A stretch of DNA of 64,000 nt from positions 180,308-244,307 of the forward strand of contig JARGOF010000004.1 in assembly GCA_029212415.1 (NCBI GenBank), written 5' to 3'. Position 1 is the stretch's first letter, and each line of letters opens with the position of its first letter. Under the pieces are notes generated by a model. That model was not told the DNA's origin. It worked only from the letters and a program-made list of their open reading frames with translations, and searched no databases. Both the position numbers and the translations under genes were made by a program. This document shows positions 8,219 through 17,144 of this stretch, in pieces. The DNA is from Rhizobiaceae bacterium. Lineage in GTDB: Bacteria > Pseudomonadota > Alphaproteobacteria > Rhizobiales > Rhizobiaceae.

Positions 8219-8971
8219 TCAAACTTCACCTTCGGAGGAAGGTGCAGTTGAGCGGAAGCTGGGGCTGGAAAGACCGCTTGTAACGAATTGAATCAACCGC
8301 TCCATCGCATCGGCTTCCGCCGATTCGCTCGGCTCAATTGCGCCCATGTGATCCATATAACTGCGCGGCAAACGCGCATTGCGCGCCATACCGCCTTCAG
8401 TGAAAACAATGGAGCCGATGATGTAATTGTAACGCCAGAAAATTTCATCTTTGGAAAGTTCAGGCATGGCCCTTTTCAGGGCTTCCATGAAATCTCCACC
8501 GACCTCATCATAATATTCAATCAGCCGTTCATTATGCTGTGGGGTGGAAAGCACCTGTCCGATAAAGCGCATGATAATGATTGGGGCAGTCGCATGGCTT
8601 CTGGGTATCTCGAACAGTGGCCGTATCCAGGCTTCGGCAACAGCCCTCACGGCTGGCCGCTCACTCTGCGGTGACGAAAGAATTTTTTGGAACAAGGCCC
8701 GACGCGCCTCATTCAACGGCACGATGCGTCTGACAAAGATGCTTTCATAAAGCTTTTCTTTGGTGCCGAAGTGATAGTTCACTGCCGCGGGATTGACACC
8801 CGCTGCAGAGCAAATATCTCTGGTGGAAACACCGAAATAACCATTTGATGCAAAAAGACGCTCAGCCACGTCCAGCAGCAAAGTCCGGCTTTCCGACTCT
8901 TCAACCGAGGCGCCAGTCCTGCGTGAAGCCGGACCTGAATGATCTTGATCTAGGGGAGATTGCTTTTTCAA
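8219..8971 (-). CDS. TetR/AcrR family transcriptional regulator
   Basis: 250 residues. The N-terminal helix-turn-helix reads AERLFASNGYFGVSTRDIC then SAAGVNPAAVNYHFGTKEKL (about residues 33-75), a standard TetR DNA-binding domain. The long C-terminal part has a helical ligand-binding character and a conserved run MRFIGQVLSTP, similar to CerR/YbiH-like regulators with an extended C-terminal domain. It is transcribed in the same direction as the operon that starts 425 bases downstream, and is the obvious local repressor of it. The first 25-30 residues are charged and probably disordered. The effector is probably the importer substrate or an intermediate (inference). Confidence 0.9.
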   Translation of the reverse strand: MKKQSPLDQDHSGPASRRTGASVEESESRTLLLDVAERLFASNGYFGVSTRDICSAAGVNPAAVNYHFGTKEKLYESIFVRRIVPLNEARRALFQKILSSPQSERPAVRAVAEAWIRPLFEIPRSHATAPIIIMRFIGQVLSTPQHNERLIEYYDEVGGDFMEALKRAMPELSKDEIFWRYNYIIGSIVFTEGGMARNARLPRSYMDHMGAIEPSESAEADAMERLIQFVTSGLSSPSFRSTAPSSEGEV

Positions 8972-9331
8972 TGTCTATTTTTCCACCACAACTCAAAGGA
9001 TACGGTAACACTTGAGGCGGCAGGATTCATACCAAATTTAGCCGATAATCGGCGAGAGGACGCGCATTTTGCCCTCTGAGAATCCTGCATCGTGTCCGTG
9101 ACGAACGTAGAACGTTACGGATGCTTAGCACAAGAGCATAAAAGGGAAGAGACAACCTCTTTTGCCGACCAACGAACTCAGTTCGTCTTATCAAATTGAG
9201 CATCGAGGATCGCCATTAGATGCCCGGCCCCGGGAGCGCCTTGAGATAGGGACCGCCTTTTATGATGCGAAAACGACAGGGCCTCCCTGCCCGGCTCAAC
9301 CCGGTTTCGTCTGGCCGAGCCGTCCAATCCG
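8972..9331. other. Intergenic region, no gene seen
   Basis: 360 bases between the 3' end of the second Liv operon and the tetR start. It must hold the tetR promoter. Short frames here lack family motifs and overlap the livF gene. A weak stem-loop at 9270-9289 is listed as a possible terminator; I see no other structure. Confidence 0.5.
9270..9289 (-). terminator. Possible rho-independent terminator after livF
   Basis: Read on the minus strand, the sequence forms CAGGG-AGG-CCCTG followed by TCGTTTT, about 43 bases past the livF stop. The stem is only five pairs and the T run is short, so this is a weak candidate for the end of the 16996-9332 operon. Confidence 0.3.
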
Positions 9332-10033
9332 CTAGAGATGTAAAAACTGTTCGACATGGGCCCGCTGCGCATCGAAGTCGGCGGAGCTGCCGTTCCAGAC
9401 GATTTCACCTTTTTCGATGACAAAATAGCGGTCGGAAATGCGCGACAGCTCTTCAAGGTTTTTGTCGATCAGCAGAATCGACAGACCGTCCCGCTTCAGC
9501 CTTTCCAGCATCGACCAGATTTCCTCGCGGATCAGCGGCGCCAGCCCTTCCGTTGCTTCGTCGAGAATCAGCAGCTGCGGATTGGTCATCAGGGCACGGC
9601 CAATCGCCAGCATCTGCTGCTCACCACCGGAAAGCTGAAAACCGAAGTGGCTCTTGCGTTGGGCAAGGCGGGGGAAGGCATCATAGATACGCTCTTCGCT
9701 CCACCCATCCGCCTTGCGGCGGGCGGTGGCACTGAGGTTTTCACTGACGGTGAGCGAGGGGAAAACATGGCGCCCTTCGGGCACCAGCCCAATGCCTGCC
9801 TGCGCGATCAGATAGGGTGGTTCACCTGTCATGTCATTTCCGTGAATGATGATCGTCCCTGCTGTGGGCTTTATCAGGCCCATCAGGCATCGCACAGTGG
9901 TTGTCTTGCCCATGCCATTGCGGCCCATGAGCGTGGTGACCTGTCCGGCCGTAATATCCATGGTGACGCCAAAGAGCACCTCGGTGTTCCCGTAACCTGC
10001 GTGCAGATCCTCGATGCTGACAAGCGCACTCAT
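9332..10033 (-). CDS. livF: HAAT-family ABC importer ATP-binding protein LivF (second system)
   Basis: 233 residues with Walker A GRNGMGKTT, signature LSGGEQQMLAIGRAL and Walker B LLILDEATEGLAP. The unusual GRNGMGKT Walker A and DEATEGLAP are typical of one LivF subgroup associated with urea/amide and aromatic acid importers. The ATG overlaps the livG stop (ATGA). It is the last gene of the operon that starts at 16996. It pairs with the LivG ATPase to drive the LivHM channel. Confidence 0.92.
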   Translation of the reverse strand: MSALVSIEDLHAGYGNTEVLFGVTMDITAGQVTTLMGRNGMGKTTTVRCLMGLIKPTAGTIIIHGNDMTGEPPYLIAQAGIGLVPEGRHVFPSLTVSENLSATARRKADGWSEERIYDAFPRLAQRKSHFGFQLSGGEQQMLAIGRALMTNPQLLILDEATEGLAPLIREEIWSMLERLKRDGLSILLIDKNLEELSRISDRYFVIEKGEIVWNGSSADFDAQRAHVEQFLHL

Positions 10034-10776
10034 GCGGCATTCTCTCCCAGATAGGCAGCACGCGCGGCGGCGTCGGCGCGCACCTCGTCCGGCGTGCCAC
10101 GGGCAACCACTTGGCCATCAACCAACAGGGAAACGGTATCGGCCAATTGGAAAATCGCATCCATATCGTGTTCCACCAGAAGCATCGGCAGGCTGCCACG
10201 CAGTTCCGACAGCAGCGCAACAAGGGCTACACTTTCCGAGCGACCCAATCCCGCCATGGGTTCATCGAGCAACAGGAACTTTGGCTTGCCGGCAAGAGAA
10301 ATAGCCAGCTCCAGCAAACGCAATTCCCCGTGCGACAGATCGGCAGCCGGTATGGCAGCTCGGTCGGCAAGACCAACGCGCTGCAGTGTCGACAGCGCAA
10401 TTTCATTCAACGCGGTCTCGCGCGAAGCGTCGCGGAAAAAACGCAGGCTGGAGCCCGCTTTGGCCTGCGCGGCAATGGCGGTGTTTTCCAGCGCCGTAAA
10501 GCTGGGCAGGACCGAGGTAATCTGAAATGTTCGGCCGAGGCCTGCCTGTACGCGTCTGGAGATCGACATCTGCGTGATGTCCTGTCCATCCAGCAATATA
10601 TGCCCGGAATCAGGCCGCAGGACACCTGATATCTGATGGATCAGCGTGGTCTTGCCGGCGCCGTTCGGACCAATGAGCGCGTGGCACTGACCTTCGCCGA
10701 TACTGATGGATATGTCCCGGCTCACCGTAAGTGCGCCAAAACTCTTGTTCAGCTTGCGAATTTCCAAAGTGCTCAT
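10030..10776 (-). CDS. livG: HAAT-family ABC importer ATP-binding protein LivG (second system)
   Basis: 248 residues. Start taken at the ATG at 10776, which overlaps the livM stop (ATGA); the frame stays open further upstream but that part lies wholly inside livM and is not protein-like. Walker A GPNGAGKTT, signature LSHGELRLLELAISL and Walker B LLLDEPMAGLGRSE are seen, together with the LivG-type C-terminal extension that LivF lacks. It works with the LivF protein encoded next to it. Confidence 0.92.
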   Translation of the reverse strand: MSTLEIRKLNKSFGALTVSRDISISIGEGQCHALIGPNGAGKTTLIHQISGVLRPDSGHILLDGQDITQMSISRRVQAGLGRTFQITSVLPSFTALENTAIAAQAKAGSSLRFFRDASRETALNEIALSTLQRVGLADRAAIPAADLSHGELRLLELAISLAGKPKFLLLDEPMAGLGRSESVALVALLSELRGSLPMLLVEHDMDAIFQLADTVSLLVDGQVVARGTPDEVRADAAARAAYLGENAA

Positions 10777-11720
10777 GATGCATAGCCCTTTGCGCCCTTG
10801 GGCATGAGCAGATGGCTGATGCCGCCCTTGGCAAAGAGCACCATCAACACCAGGAGCGGGCCGTAGATAAGGCGCCATTCGTGGATAAAGGAGCCCAGCA
10901 CCTCTTCGACGATAACAATGAAAAAGGCACCGAGGATTGCGCCATTGCGGGTCGCAAGACCGCCCAGGACAATGACCACGATCAAGTCGCCGGAACGCTG
11001 CCAGGTGGCAAGCGCAGGACTGACGAATTCCGCGTGCTGCACCAGCAAAAGGCCTGAGACACCAGCGATCATCGCAGCGATCATGTAGGCAATCAGACGG
11101 AAGCGGACCACCGGATACCCCATCACTTCGGCCCGTTCGGGGTTATCGCGTGCTGCCCGCAGGACGCGGCCGAAACGCGAACGACTGATGCGGTAGACGC
11201 CCCACCATGTGGCAAAAAGTGTGCCCAGCACAAGATAGTAAAGACCATTGCCGCCTTGAAGGACATTGCTGCCAAATACGGTGGCGAGCGACCAAAGGGT
11301 CAGACCATCATCCCCGCCATAGGCCGCCAGTGATGTCAGCGTGAAATAGATCATTTGCCCGAAAGCCAGCGTGATCATCAAAAAATACAAACCGCTGGTG
11401 CGCAGTGCAAGACTGCCCGAGACAAGAGCCGTCAGACCGGTGACTGCAAGGGTAATGAGCAACAGCAGAAAAATGTCGTCGACACCATTTTCCAGAGCGA
11501 TGGCTGTGGCGTAGGCGCCGACACCTACAAATGCAGCATGTCCAAGGCTGATCATGCCGCCGTGGCCGATCAGCAGATCAAGCGAGATCGCCGCGATGGC
11601 CAGTAGCATGGCCTTGATGATCAGCCCGGAGAGATAGGCCGATCCGATCAGCGGCAGAAGGAACGGCATGGCTAACAGAAGGCCAAACAGGACGGCGGCC
11701 GTGACCAGAGACCGGTCCAT
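10773..11720 (-). CDS. livM: HAAT-family ABC importer permease LivM (second system)
   Basis: 315 residues with many hydrophobic segments and the family motif GHGGMISLGHAAFVGVGAYA. An alternative GTG three bases earlier (11723) overlaps the livH stop, but the ATG at 11720 has the better spacing from AGGGAG. Unlike the first Liv system in this window, the permease is not fused to an ATPase. It pairs with LivH. Confidence 0.92.
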   Translation of the reverse strand: MDRSLVTAAVLFGLLLAMPFLLPLIGSAYLSGLIIKAMLLAIAAISLDLLIGHGGMISLGHAAFVGVGAYATAIALENGVDDIFLLLLITLAVTGLTALVSGSLALRTSGLYFLMITLAFGQMIYFTLTSLAAYGGDDGLTLWSLATVFGSNVLQGGNGLYYLVLGTLFATWWGVYRISRSRFGRVLRAARDNPERAEVMGYPVVRFRLIAYMIAAMIAGVSGLLLVQHAEFVSPALATWQRSGDLIVVIVLGGLATRNGAILGAFFIVIVEEVLGSFIHEWRLIYGPLLVLMVLFAKGGISHLLMPKGAKGYAS

Positions 11721-12646
11721 CACGAGACTCCCTTGGCGGGCAGCAGCCCTTTGGGCCGAAACACCAGAATTGCGGCCATCAGTATGTAGATCAGCATGGA
11801 GGCCAGTGCCGGTCCGATCTGATTGGCGAAAGAAGGGTTGAAGACGGTTGACAGAATCTCGGTCGCCAGACTGCGCCCCAGCGTATCGATCAGACCGACG
11901 AGCAGTGCGGCGAAAAAGGCACCACCGATGGAGCCAATCCCGCCGGTGATAATCACCACAAAGGCAACGATGAGAATATTGTCTCCCATGCCCGGTTCAA
12001 TGGCAAAAATCGGCGCGGCGATGACGCCTGCAAACCCTGCCAGCATGGCGCCCACGCCAAACACGATCATGAAGAGCCGCTGAATGTTGACCCCAAGGGC
12101 AGAGACCATTTCAGCCGATGTGGCGCCAGCGCGGATCAGCATGCCAATGCGGGTAAAGCTGATGGTGAGATAAAGCCCCAGCGCAACGACGAGACCCGCG
12201 AAAATGGTGACGAAACGGTAGATTGGATAGCGCAAGGTTTCTGTCAACTGGATGGAACCGGACAAAAACTCTGGAGGCGCGATGGAAAGCGTTGCGGGGC
12301 CAAAGATGACTTTGGCCAGTTCATTGAGAAAGATGATGATGCCGAAGGTCGCCAACACCTGATCAAGATGGTCACGATTGTAGAGATGACGGAAAATGAA
12401 ATGTTCCAGCAAAAGCCCGAGGATCAAGGCGGTAACAAGGGAGAGTATGACCGCAAGCATGAAGCTGCCGGTCAATTGCACATAGGCGAAGGCCAGATAG
12501 GCGCCCACCATGTATTGAACCCCGTGGGCAAGATTGATGAAGCCCATCACGCCGAACACAAGCGTCAGCCCTGCTGCGATGAGAAACAGCAGCATGCCGT
12601 ACTGCAGCCCATTCAGGCAGAGAATTAGAAAAAGTGTCGTGGACAT
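11720..12646 (-). CDS. livH: HAAT-family ABC importer permease LivH (second system)
   Basis: 308 residues from the ATG at 12646; in-frame codons up to 12685 add 13 residues without family similarity. The N-terminal NGLQYGMLLFLIAAGLTLVF and INLAHGVQYMVGAYLAF motifs define LivH. The 3' end overlaps livM. A perfect stem-loop (12671-12702) lies between this gene and the binding-protein gene and may set the relative amounts of the two. Confidence 0.92.
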   Translation of the reverse strand: MSTTLFLILCLNGLQYGMLLFLIAAGLTLVFGVMGFINLAHGVQYMVGAYLAFAYVQLTGSFMLAVILSLVTALILGLLLEHFIFRHLYNRDHLDQVLATFGIIIFLNELAKVIFGPATLSIAPPEFLSGSIQLTETLRYPIYRFVTIFAGLVVALGLYLTISFTRIGMLIRAGATSAEMVSALGVNIQRLFMIVFGVGAMLAGFAGVIAAPIFAIEPGMGDNILIVAFVVIITGGIGSIGGAFFAALLVGLIDTLGRSLATEILSTVFNPSFANQIGPALASMLIYILMAAILVFRPKGLLPAKGVS

Positions 12647-12670
12647 CAATATTTGACCTTTTGAAAGCAA

Positions 12671-12702
12671 AGGGGTGCCCCGCATTGCGGCCGGGCACCC
12701 CT
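12671..12702 (-). promoter_or_regulatory. Intercistronic stem-loop between binding-protein gene and livH
   Basis: A perfect 10-base inverted repeat, AGGGGTGCCC and GGGCACCCCT, around a 12-base loop. It lies just after the stop of the binding-protein gene and before livH, in the same transcript. There is no real T run, so a 3' RNA-stabilising hairpin or partial attenuator is more likely than a full terminator; this would raise binding protein over permease. Confidence 0.6.
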
Positions 12703-12716
12703 CCAGATCTTACTGA

Positions 12717-13886
12717 CTACATTTTGCAGTCCTGGCTGAAGCTGTCAGCATAGTCCTTGGCGATGGTTCGCACAAAGGAGGTATGGAACTTGCCATCATC
12801 GCGCTTGACCACATTGAGCATGTGAAAATCCTGCACCGGATAATGGTTGTTGTTGAAGGAGAAATCACCACGCAGGGAGGTGAAATCAGCTTCCTTGAGG
12901 GCCGCACGTACGGCGTCCTTGTCGCTCATGTCACCGCCGGTCTTGGCGATTGCGCTGTCAAGCAGGCTGGCGGTGTCATAGGCCTGCATTGCATAGGATC
13001 CGGGGATGTAGCCATATTTCTCTTCAAACGCCTTTACAAAGGCGGCGTTGGCGTCATTGGGCAAATCCGGCGCCCAGGATCCCGCAGCAAGAAAGCCGAC
13101 TGCCGCATCTTTCTGGCCCGGCAATGTGGTTTCATCGGTGGTGAAGACGGACATGAATTTCATGTTTTCCGACAGGCCGGCATTGGCGAACTGATTGACC
13201 AGCCGGACACCCATGCCACCGGGCATAAAGGTAAAGATCGCATCGGCGCCTGATGTCGAGATACGCGCAAGCTCAGCCGAGAAATCCTGATGGCCAAGAG
13301 GTGTGAACACCTCATCCGTCACATTACCCTTGAAGGTCTGCTTGAAGCCGACGATGTTGTCACGGCCCGCCTGATAGTTGGGGACCATGGTGAAGACGTT
13401 CTCGAAACCTTCCTCATTGGCAATCATGCCGCTGACTTCGGCGTTTTGATTGTTCTGATAGGAAGTGACAAAGAAATAGGGGTTGCAGTTGCGCCCGGCA
13501 AAGGTCGAGGGACCGGCATTGGGGCTGATCAGAAATGTGTCTGACTGGACGATGGGTTTGAAGATCGCCTGCAGCATATTTGAAAATACGGTGCCAACGA
13601 CGAAATCAACCTTGTCACGTTCCACCAATGATGTGGCCTTGACCAGCGCCACATCCGGCTTCAGTTCATCATCCTCGACAATCAGTTCGACCTTTTGACC
13701 GCCCAGCATTCCGTCTTTTTGTTCAAGGGCAAGCTGGAAACCATCAACGATCTGCTGGCCGAGAGCCGCAGGTGGGCCCGAAAGGGTGACAACCATGCCG
13801 ATCTTGATATCGTCCGCAAATGCTGCTGTTCCCATCACAGCACTCAGCGCGACACCTGCCGTCAATTGTTTGAGGTGCTTTTTCAT
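12717..13886 (-). CDS. livK: HAAT-family periplasmic substrate-binding protein (second system)
   Basis: 389 residues from an ATG at 13886 preceded by AGGGAGATAC; the open frame to 13967 upstream is not signal-peptide-like. A Sec signal peptide ends near AFA-DDI, followed by IKIGMVVTLSGPPAALGQQI, typical of Peripla_BP_6 proteins. MVPNYQAGRDNIVGFKQTF and SGADAIFTFMPGGMG mark the two-lobe fold seen in the aromatic-acid-binding subgroup. It feeds LivHMGF. The neighbouring FAD monooxygenase favours an aromatic or phenolic ligand; that is inference. Confidence 0.9.
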   Translation of the reverse strand: MKKHLKQLTAGVALSAVMGTAAFADDIKIGMVVTLSGPPAALGQQIVDGFQLALEQKDGMLGGQKVELIVEDDELKPDVALVKATSLVERDKVDFVVGTVFSNMLQAIFKPIVQSDTFLISPNAGPSTFAGRNCNPYFFVTSYQNNQNAEVSGMIANEEGFENVFTMVPNYQAGRDNIVGFKQTFKGNVTDEVFTPLGHQDFSAELARISTSGADAIFTFMPGGMGVRLVNQFANAGLSENMKFMSVFTTDETTLPGQKDAAVGFLAAGSWAPDLPNDANAAFVKAFEEKYGYIPGSYAMQAYDTASLLDSAIAKTGGDMSDKDAVRAALKEADFTSLRGDFSFNNNHYPVQDFHMLNVVKRDDGKFHTSFVRTIAKDYADSFSQDCKM

Positions 13887-13982
13887 TTTGTATCTCCCTG
13901 TTCTGCCCCTTTGCGAGGCCTGGTGTTCCCGGGCATCAAGACGCTCCGGTTTGACGTATTTGTACACATTGTCAGATCATAG

Positions 13983-15233
13983 TCAGCGACTATTTTCCTG
14001 GGGCTTTTCGCGCGCCGCAAACCCGGCCATTTTTGCATAGCCTTTGACGATGGCCTGTCGCTCGGCATAGCTCAAAACCGCATCAATATCATCAAAGCCT
14101 GCGGGGCTCAGTTTTTCAACCTCATCAATGACCCGCTCGGGGCCGCCAATACGATTGGTGCGCACGATCTCGGCAGTCTTTGGCAAGCGCTCCAATTCAT
14201 AGCGGTACAGCGCCTCGCGCGGATGCTCAGCCTGCGCCAGCAGATCTGCAAGACAGCGCGCATCAAGGATTGCCTGCGCCGCGCCGTTTGAACCCACCGG
14301 ATACATCGGATGCGCCGCATCGCCCAACAGGGTCACACGCCCATGTGTCCAGCGGGGCAAGGGATCGCGGTCCGCCATGGGATATTCAAAGATCGCACCA
14401 CTGCCGCGCACAAGCGCCTCCAGGTCGATACCGGGCACGTGAAAGCGTTTGGCATAGGGCAGCACCTTGGAGAGCGGCGCCATCTTCGACCAGCTTTCAG
14501 GCGGGGGTGGTGAAACGCTGGCATCTGCCACACGGATATTCACGACCCAGTTCATCAATTGCCGACCATCGTGCACGGGAGCGATGGGGTAAAGCACCAA
14601 TTTGCCGCCCAGCCCACCGGCAATGGCCATTGTTTCTCCGTCCTCCCAGACCGGCCATTCGGCGGCGCCGCGCCACATGACCACGCCCGCCCAGCTGGGC
14701 GAACCTTCGTCGGGGAAAAAACTGCGGCGGCCAACGCTGTGAATACCGTCAGCGCAGATCAGAACCTCACCGCGCAGGGTCTGAGAGGAGCAGCCATCTT
14801 CCGCATCGGTAAAATGCGCGCTTACTCCTGCTTCATCCTGCACAAAGCCTGCCAGACGCAGACCTGTTTTGACGGCATCGGGCCCCATGCGTTCAATCAC
14901 CGCATCCAGCAAGACTTTCTGCAGCCTTCCCCGGTGGATCGAGAATTGTGGATGGTCGTGACCTGCGTGCGTTCCGCGCAATTCGCGCCATACCTCCTGC
15001 CCGGTTCGCGTCAGGTAGCGCAATTCGCGGGTGCGAAGACCCACTTCATCGAGCCTCGGCAGCAGGCCAAGCTGCGCCAGTTCGGCGATGGAGTGGGGCA
15101 AGGTGTTGATACCCACCCCCACCTCACGCACATGAGAGGCCTGCTCGATCACCTGGACCTTGATGCCGCGCTGGTGCAGCATGAGGGCGGTGGCAAGTCC
15201 GCCGATGCCTGCGCCGGCAATCAGGATTGTCAT
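13983..15233 (-). CDS. FAD-dependent aromatic monooxygenase (salicylate/3-hydroxybenzoate hydroxylase type)
   Basis: 416 residues of the class A flavoprotein hydroxylase family. The Rossmann motif GAGIGGLATALMLHQRG is at residues 6-22, the second NAD(P)H/FAD motif is CADGIHSVGR, and the third is LLGDAAHPMYPVGSNG with a following ARCLADLL helix. No signal peptide or membrane segment. The reaction expected is NAD(P)H- and O2-dependent ring hydroxylation of an aromatic acid. The SNG at the GD-motif end is like 3-hydroxybenzoate 6-hydroxylases and related enzymes, but substrate cannot be fixed. The ATG overlaps the downstream end of the cupin gene (ATGA), and the binding-protein gene follows after 96 bases, so uptake and oxidation are encoded together. 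Confidence 0.87.
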   Translation of the reverse strand: MTILIAGAGIGGLATALMLHQRGIKVQVIEQASHVREVGVGINTLPHSIAELAQLGLLPRLDEVGLRTRELRYLTRTGQEVWRELRGTHAGHDHPQFSIHRGRLQKVLLDAVIERMGPDAVKTGLRLAGFVQDEAGVSAHFTDAEDGCSSQTLRGEVLICADGIHSVGRRSFFPDEGSPSWAGVVMWRGAAEWPVWEDGETMAIAGGLGGKLVLYPIAPVHDGRQLMNWVVNIRVADASVSPPPPESWSKMAPLSKVLPYAKRFHVPGIDLEALVRGSGAIFEYPMADRDPLPRWTHGRVTLLGDAAHPMYPVGSNGAAQAILDARCLADLLAQAEHPREALYRYELERLPKTAEIVRTNRIGGPERVIDEVEKLSPAGFDDIDAVLSYAERQAIVKGYAKMAGFAAREKPQENSR

Positions 15234-15697
15234 GCGTCGTCTCCTGCATCGGGCGGCGGCAGAAAATCGACGGCATGCGCAGCAGACACGGCGACGACCT
15301 CAGCCGGATTGGCATCCGGTCCCAGGTTGTTAAGCGCCCAGAACAGGTCATAGAGCCGCAGTGAAGGCGTCACCCAGAACAGGGTTTTGATGGTATAACC
15401 CGAGTTGTTGAAAATACCGTGCGGAATGCCGCGCGGCAGCTTTACCAGATCGCCCGGTTCGCCTGTCAATTCATTGCCATCGAGGATGAAATCGAACCGG
15501 CCCTCCAGAATGTATAGAAATTCGTCCTGATCGGGATGGATGTGCGGGGGGACAAAGGTGCCCGGTGGCAAGGTGGCATGCCATGAAAAACAATCATCCG
15601 TCAGTTGCTTGGGCACATAGATCTGCCCAAGAATGTTCCAGCGGATCGCGTCAAGACTGTCTTGGGATCTGACGATCCCCGGTTCCATCGTCGTCAT
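15230..15697 (-). CDS. Small cupin-domain protein (first of two paralogues)
   Basis: 155 residues from an ATG at 15697 that overlaps the hydrolase stop (ATGA). A single cupin barrel carries PPHIHPDQDEFLYILEGRF (metal ligands His, His, Glu) and LPRGIPHGIFNNSG (second histidine motif), so a mononuclear metal site is complete. The C-terminus has VDFLPPPDA, also found at the end of the paralogue at 16547-16996. Known cupins of this size include dioxygenases, isomerases and sensors; none can be assigned. Position between a hydrolase and a ring hydroxylase suggests a catabolic oxygenase or isomerase. Confidence 0.8.
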   Translation of the reverse strand: MTTMEPGIVRSQDSLDAIRWNILGQIYVPKQLTDDCFSWHATLPPGTFVPPHIHPDQDEFLYILEGRFDFILDGNELTGEPGDLVKLPRGIPHGIFNNSGYTIKTLFWVTPSLRLYDLFWALNNLGPDANPAEVVAVSAAHAVDFLPPPDAGDDA

Positions 15698-16536
15698 GTG
15701 TCGTTCCCTTCGAAGGTGGCGGCGCCGAGGAAGGCATCGGTGATCGGTGCATCTGCCTGTTTCAACCCCTCGAGTATGGTGAAATGGTTGTGCCCATCGT
15801 CGATATGACAGCGCGTCGGGACACCCAATCCCTGCCACATCAGCGTCATGAGACGTGACTGCCGGATGAATTCCGGGCGCTCACCGCCGCCCACCCAGCA
15901 CGTCAGCGGGCTGACACCAGCCGGCGTGTGCAGCACGGCGCTTTCGTGCGATGCTTCGGCCGCGTCAAGGTTCAGTGTTTCGTTCATTTGCGTGTGCATC
16001 AGGGGACGCAGGTCATGCAGGCCGCTGATCGACAGGGTGTGCCGGATACGCGCACGCACATCCGATGGCAGAGGACTGTCATCACACAGCATTCTGCTGA
16101 CCAGGTGCCCGCCGGCGGAATGGCCCGCAAGACATATCGGTCCCTCTACACGCCGCGCTGCAACGGCAATTGCATTGCCGATTTCCGCGGTGATCGCCTG
16201 AATGCGCGCCTGTGGTGTCAACGTATAACTGGGGATGCAGACGGCCCAACCGCGTATGCGGGCACCTTCGGCCAGATCGGTCCAGTATGATTTGTCCAGG
16301 CGCATCCAATAGCCGCCATGAACAAAGACAGCCAGGCCTTGAACCGCACCTTCCGGCCAGACGATATCCAATTTCTGACGCGGGCCATTCCCGTAGGCAA
16401 TGTCCTCATCCAGCCTCTCACCGGACAAAGCCGCGCGGTAAACCGCCGCGCGTTTGGCCCAGAAATCCGGCAGCAAATGGGAATTTTCCACATGCGCCAT
16501 ATTGGCAAAGGCGTCATCCCAATCAAATGATTGCAT
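15694..16536 (-). CDS. Alpha/beta hydrolase, arylformamidase-like esterase
   Basis: 280 residues. The oxyanion motif VFVHGGYWMRLDKSYW, nucleophile elbow LAGHSAGGHLVSR and a late histidine in DDGHNHFTI form an alpha/beta hydrolase catalytic set like that of kynurenine formamidases and carboxylesterases of the HGGXW group. No signal peptide, so cytoplasmic. The ATG at 16536 (giving MQSFDWDDAFANMAH) is preferred; an ATG at 16560 would overlap the preceding cupin gene by 14 bases. It sits between two paralogous cupins in an operon with an FAD monooxygenase and an importer. It could open a ring amide or cleave an ester of the imported compound. Confidence 0.83.
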   Translation of the reverse strand: MQSFDWDDAFANMAHVENSHLLPDFWAKRAAVYRAALSGERLDEDIAYGNGPRQKLDIVWPEGAVQGLAVFVHGGYWMRLDKSYWTDLAEGARIRGWAVCIPSYTLTPQARIQAITAEIGNAIAVAARRVEGPICLAGHSAGGHLVSRMLCDDSPLPSDVRARIRHTLSISGLHDLRPLMHTQMNETLNLDAAEASHESAVLHTPAGVSPLTCWVGGGERPEFIRQSRLMTLMWQGLGVPTRCHIDDGHNHFTILEGLKQADAPITDAFLGAATFEGNDT

Positions 16537-16546
16537 CGTCACAATC

Positions 16547-16996
16547 TCATTGCGCCGCATCGGGTGGTGGCAGGAAATCAACTTCATGCAGAGCCGAAAT
16601 ACGCACCAATTCAGCCGGGTCGGTCACACCGTCAAGCTGGACAAAAAGATCATAAAGCTTGCGCGACGGGGCAACGCCAAAGATGCAGGTGGCTTGCTTG
16701 CCGGAGCGGTTGAAGATGCCGTGTGCCTCGCCGCGCGGCATTCTCACGGTGGCGCCGGCCGCAGCCTTGTGCACGTCAGCCATGAATTCGATTTCGAGCG
16801 CACCATCTATGACGTAGATCCATTCATCCTGATGGGGATGGATGTGCGGCGGGACAAAACTGTCAGCCGGGATGGTGGCGTGCCAGACGAAAGTATCGTC
16901 GGTGAGAAGTTTGGGCACATAGGTCTGCCCTACAACATTCCAGCTTTGGTCGTTCAAACCGCTGCTGGCACTGATCACGCCTTTTTCCATTTTCAA
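16547..16996 (-). CDS. Small cupin-domain protein (second paralogue), first gene of operon
   Basis: 149 residues, clearly related to the 15230-15697 product: both share WN(I/V)(L/V)GQxYVPKxLTDD, WHATxP, FVPPHIHPxQDE, PRGxxHGIFN and the ending VDFLPPPDA. Metal ligands His-x-His, Glu and a later His are present. It is the promoter-proximal gene, opposite the AraC-type regulator. Function is unknown; duplication with conserved metal sites in both copies suggests two related reactions or a heteromer. Confidence 0.8.
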   Translation of the reverse strand: MKMEKGVISASSGLNDQSWNVVGQTYVPKLLTDDTFVWHATIPADSFVPPHIHPHQDEWIYVIDGALEIEFMADVHKAAAGATVRMPRGEAHGIFNRSGKQATCIFGVAPSRKLYDLFVQLDGVTDPAELVRISALHEVDFLPPPDAAQ

Positions 16997-17144
16997 AATT
17001 CCCCTTTTTTGAGCTTTCCCGATGAGAATACATCCAAATTGCCAAACCCGTTATCCGGAAAACGAACAGATTTTTTCGCCAAGTGTTTTGGGCTTGAAAT
17101 AAACCTGCATTCGTCTAGCCTCATTTGATGGAGTTTTATCAGCA
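16997..17144. promoter_or_regulatory. Divergent promoter region, cupin operon and araC
   Basis: 148 bases between the starts of the cupin-hydrolase-monooxygenase-Liv operon (minus) and the AraC-type gene (plus). Both promoters and the regulator operator must lie here. I see AT-rich tracts but no clear repeat that I would name as the operator. Confidence 0.55.
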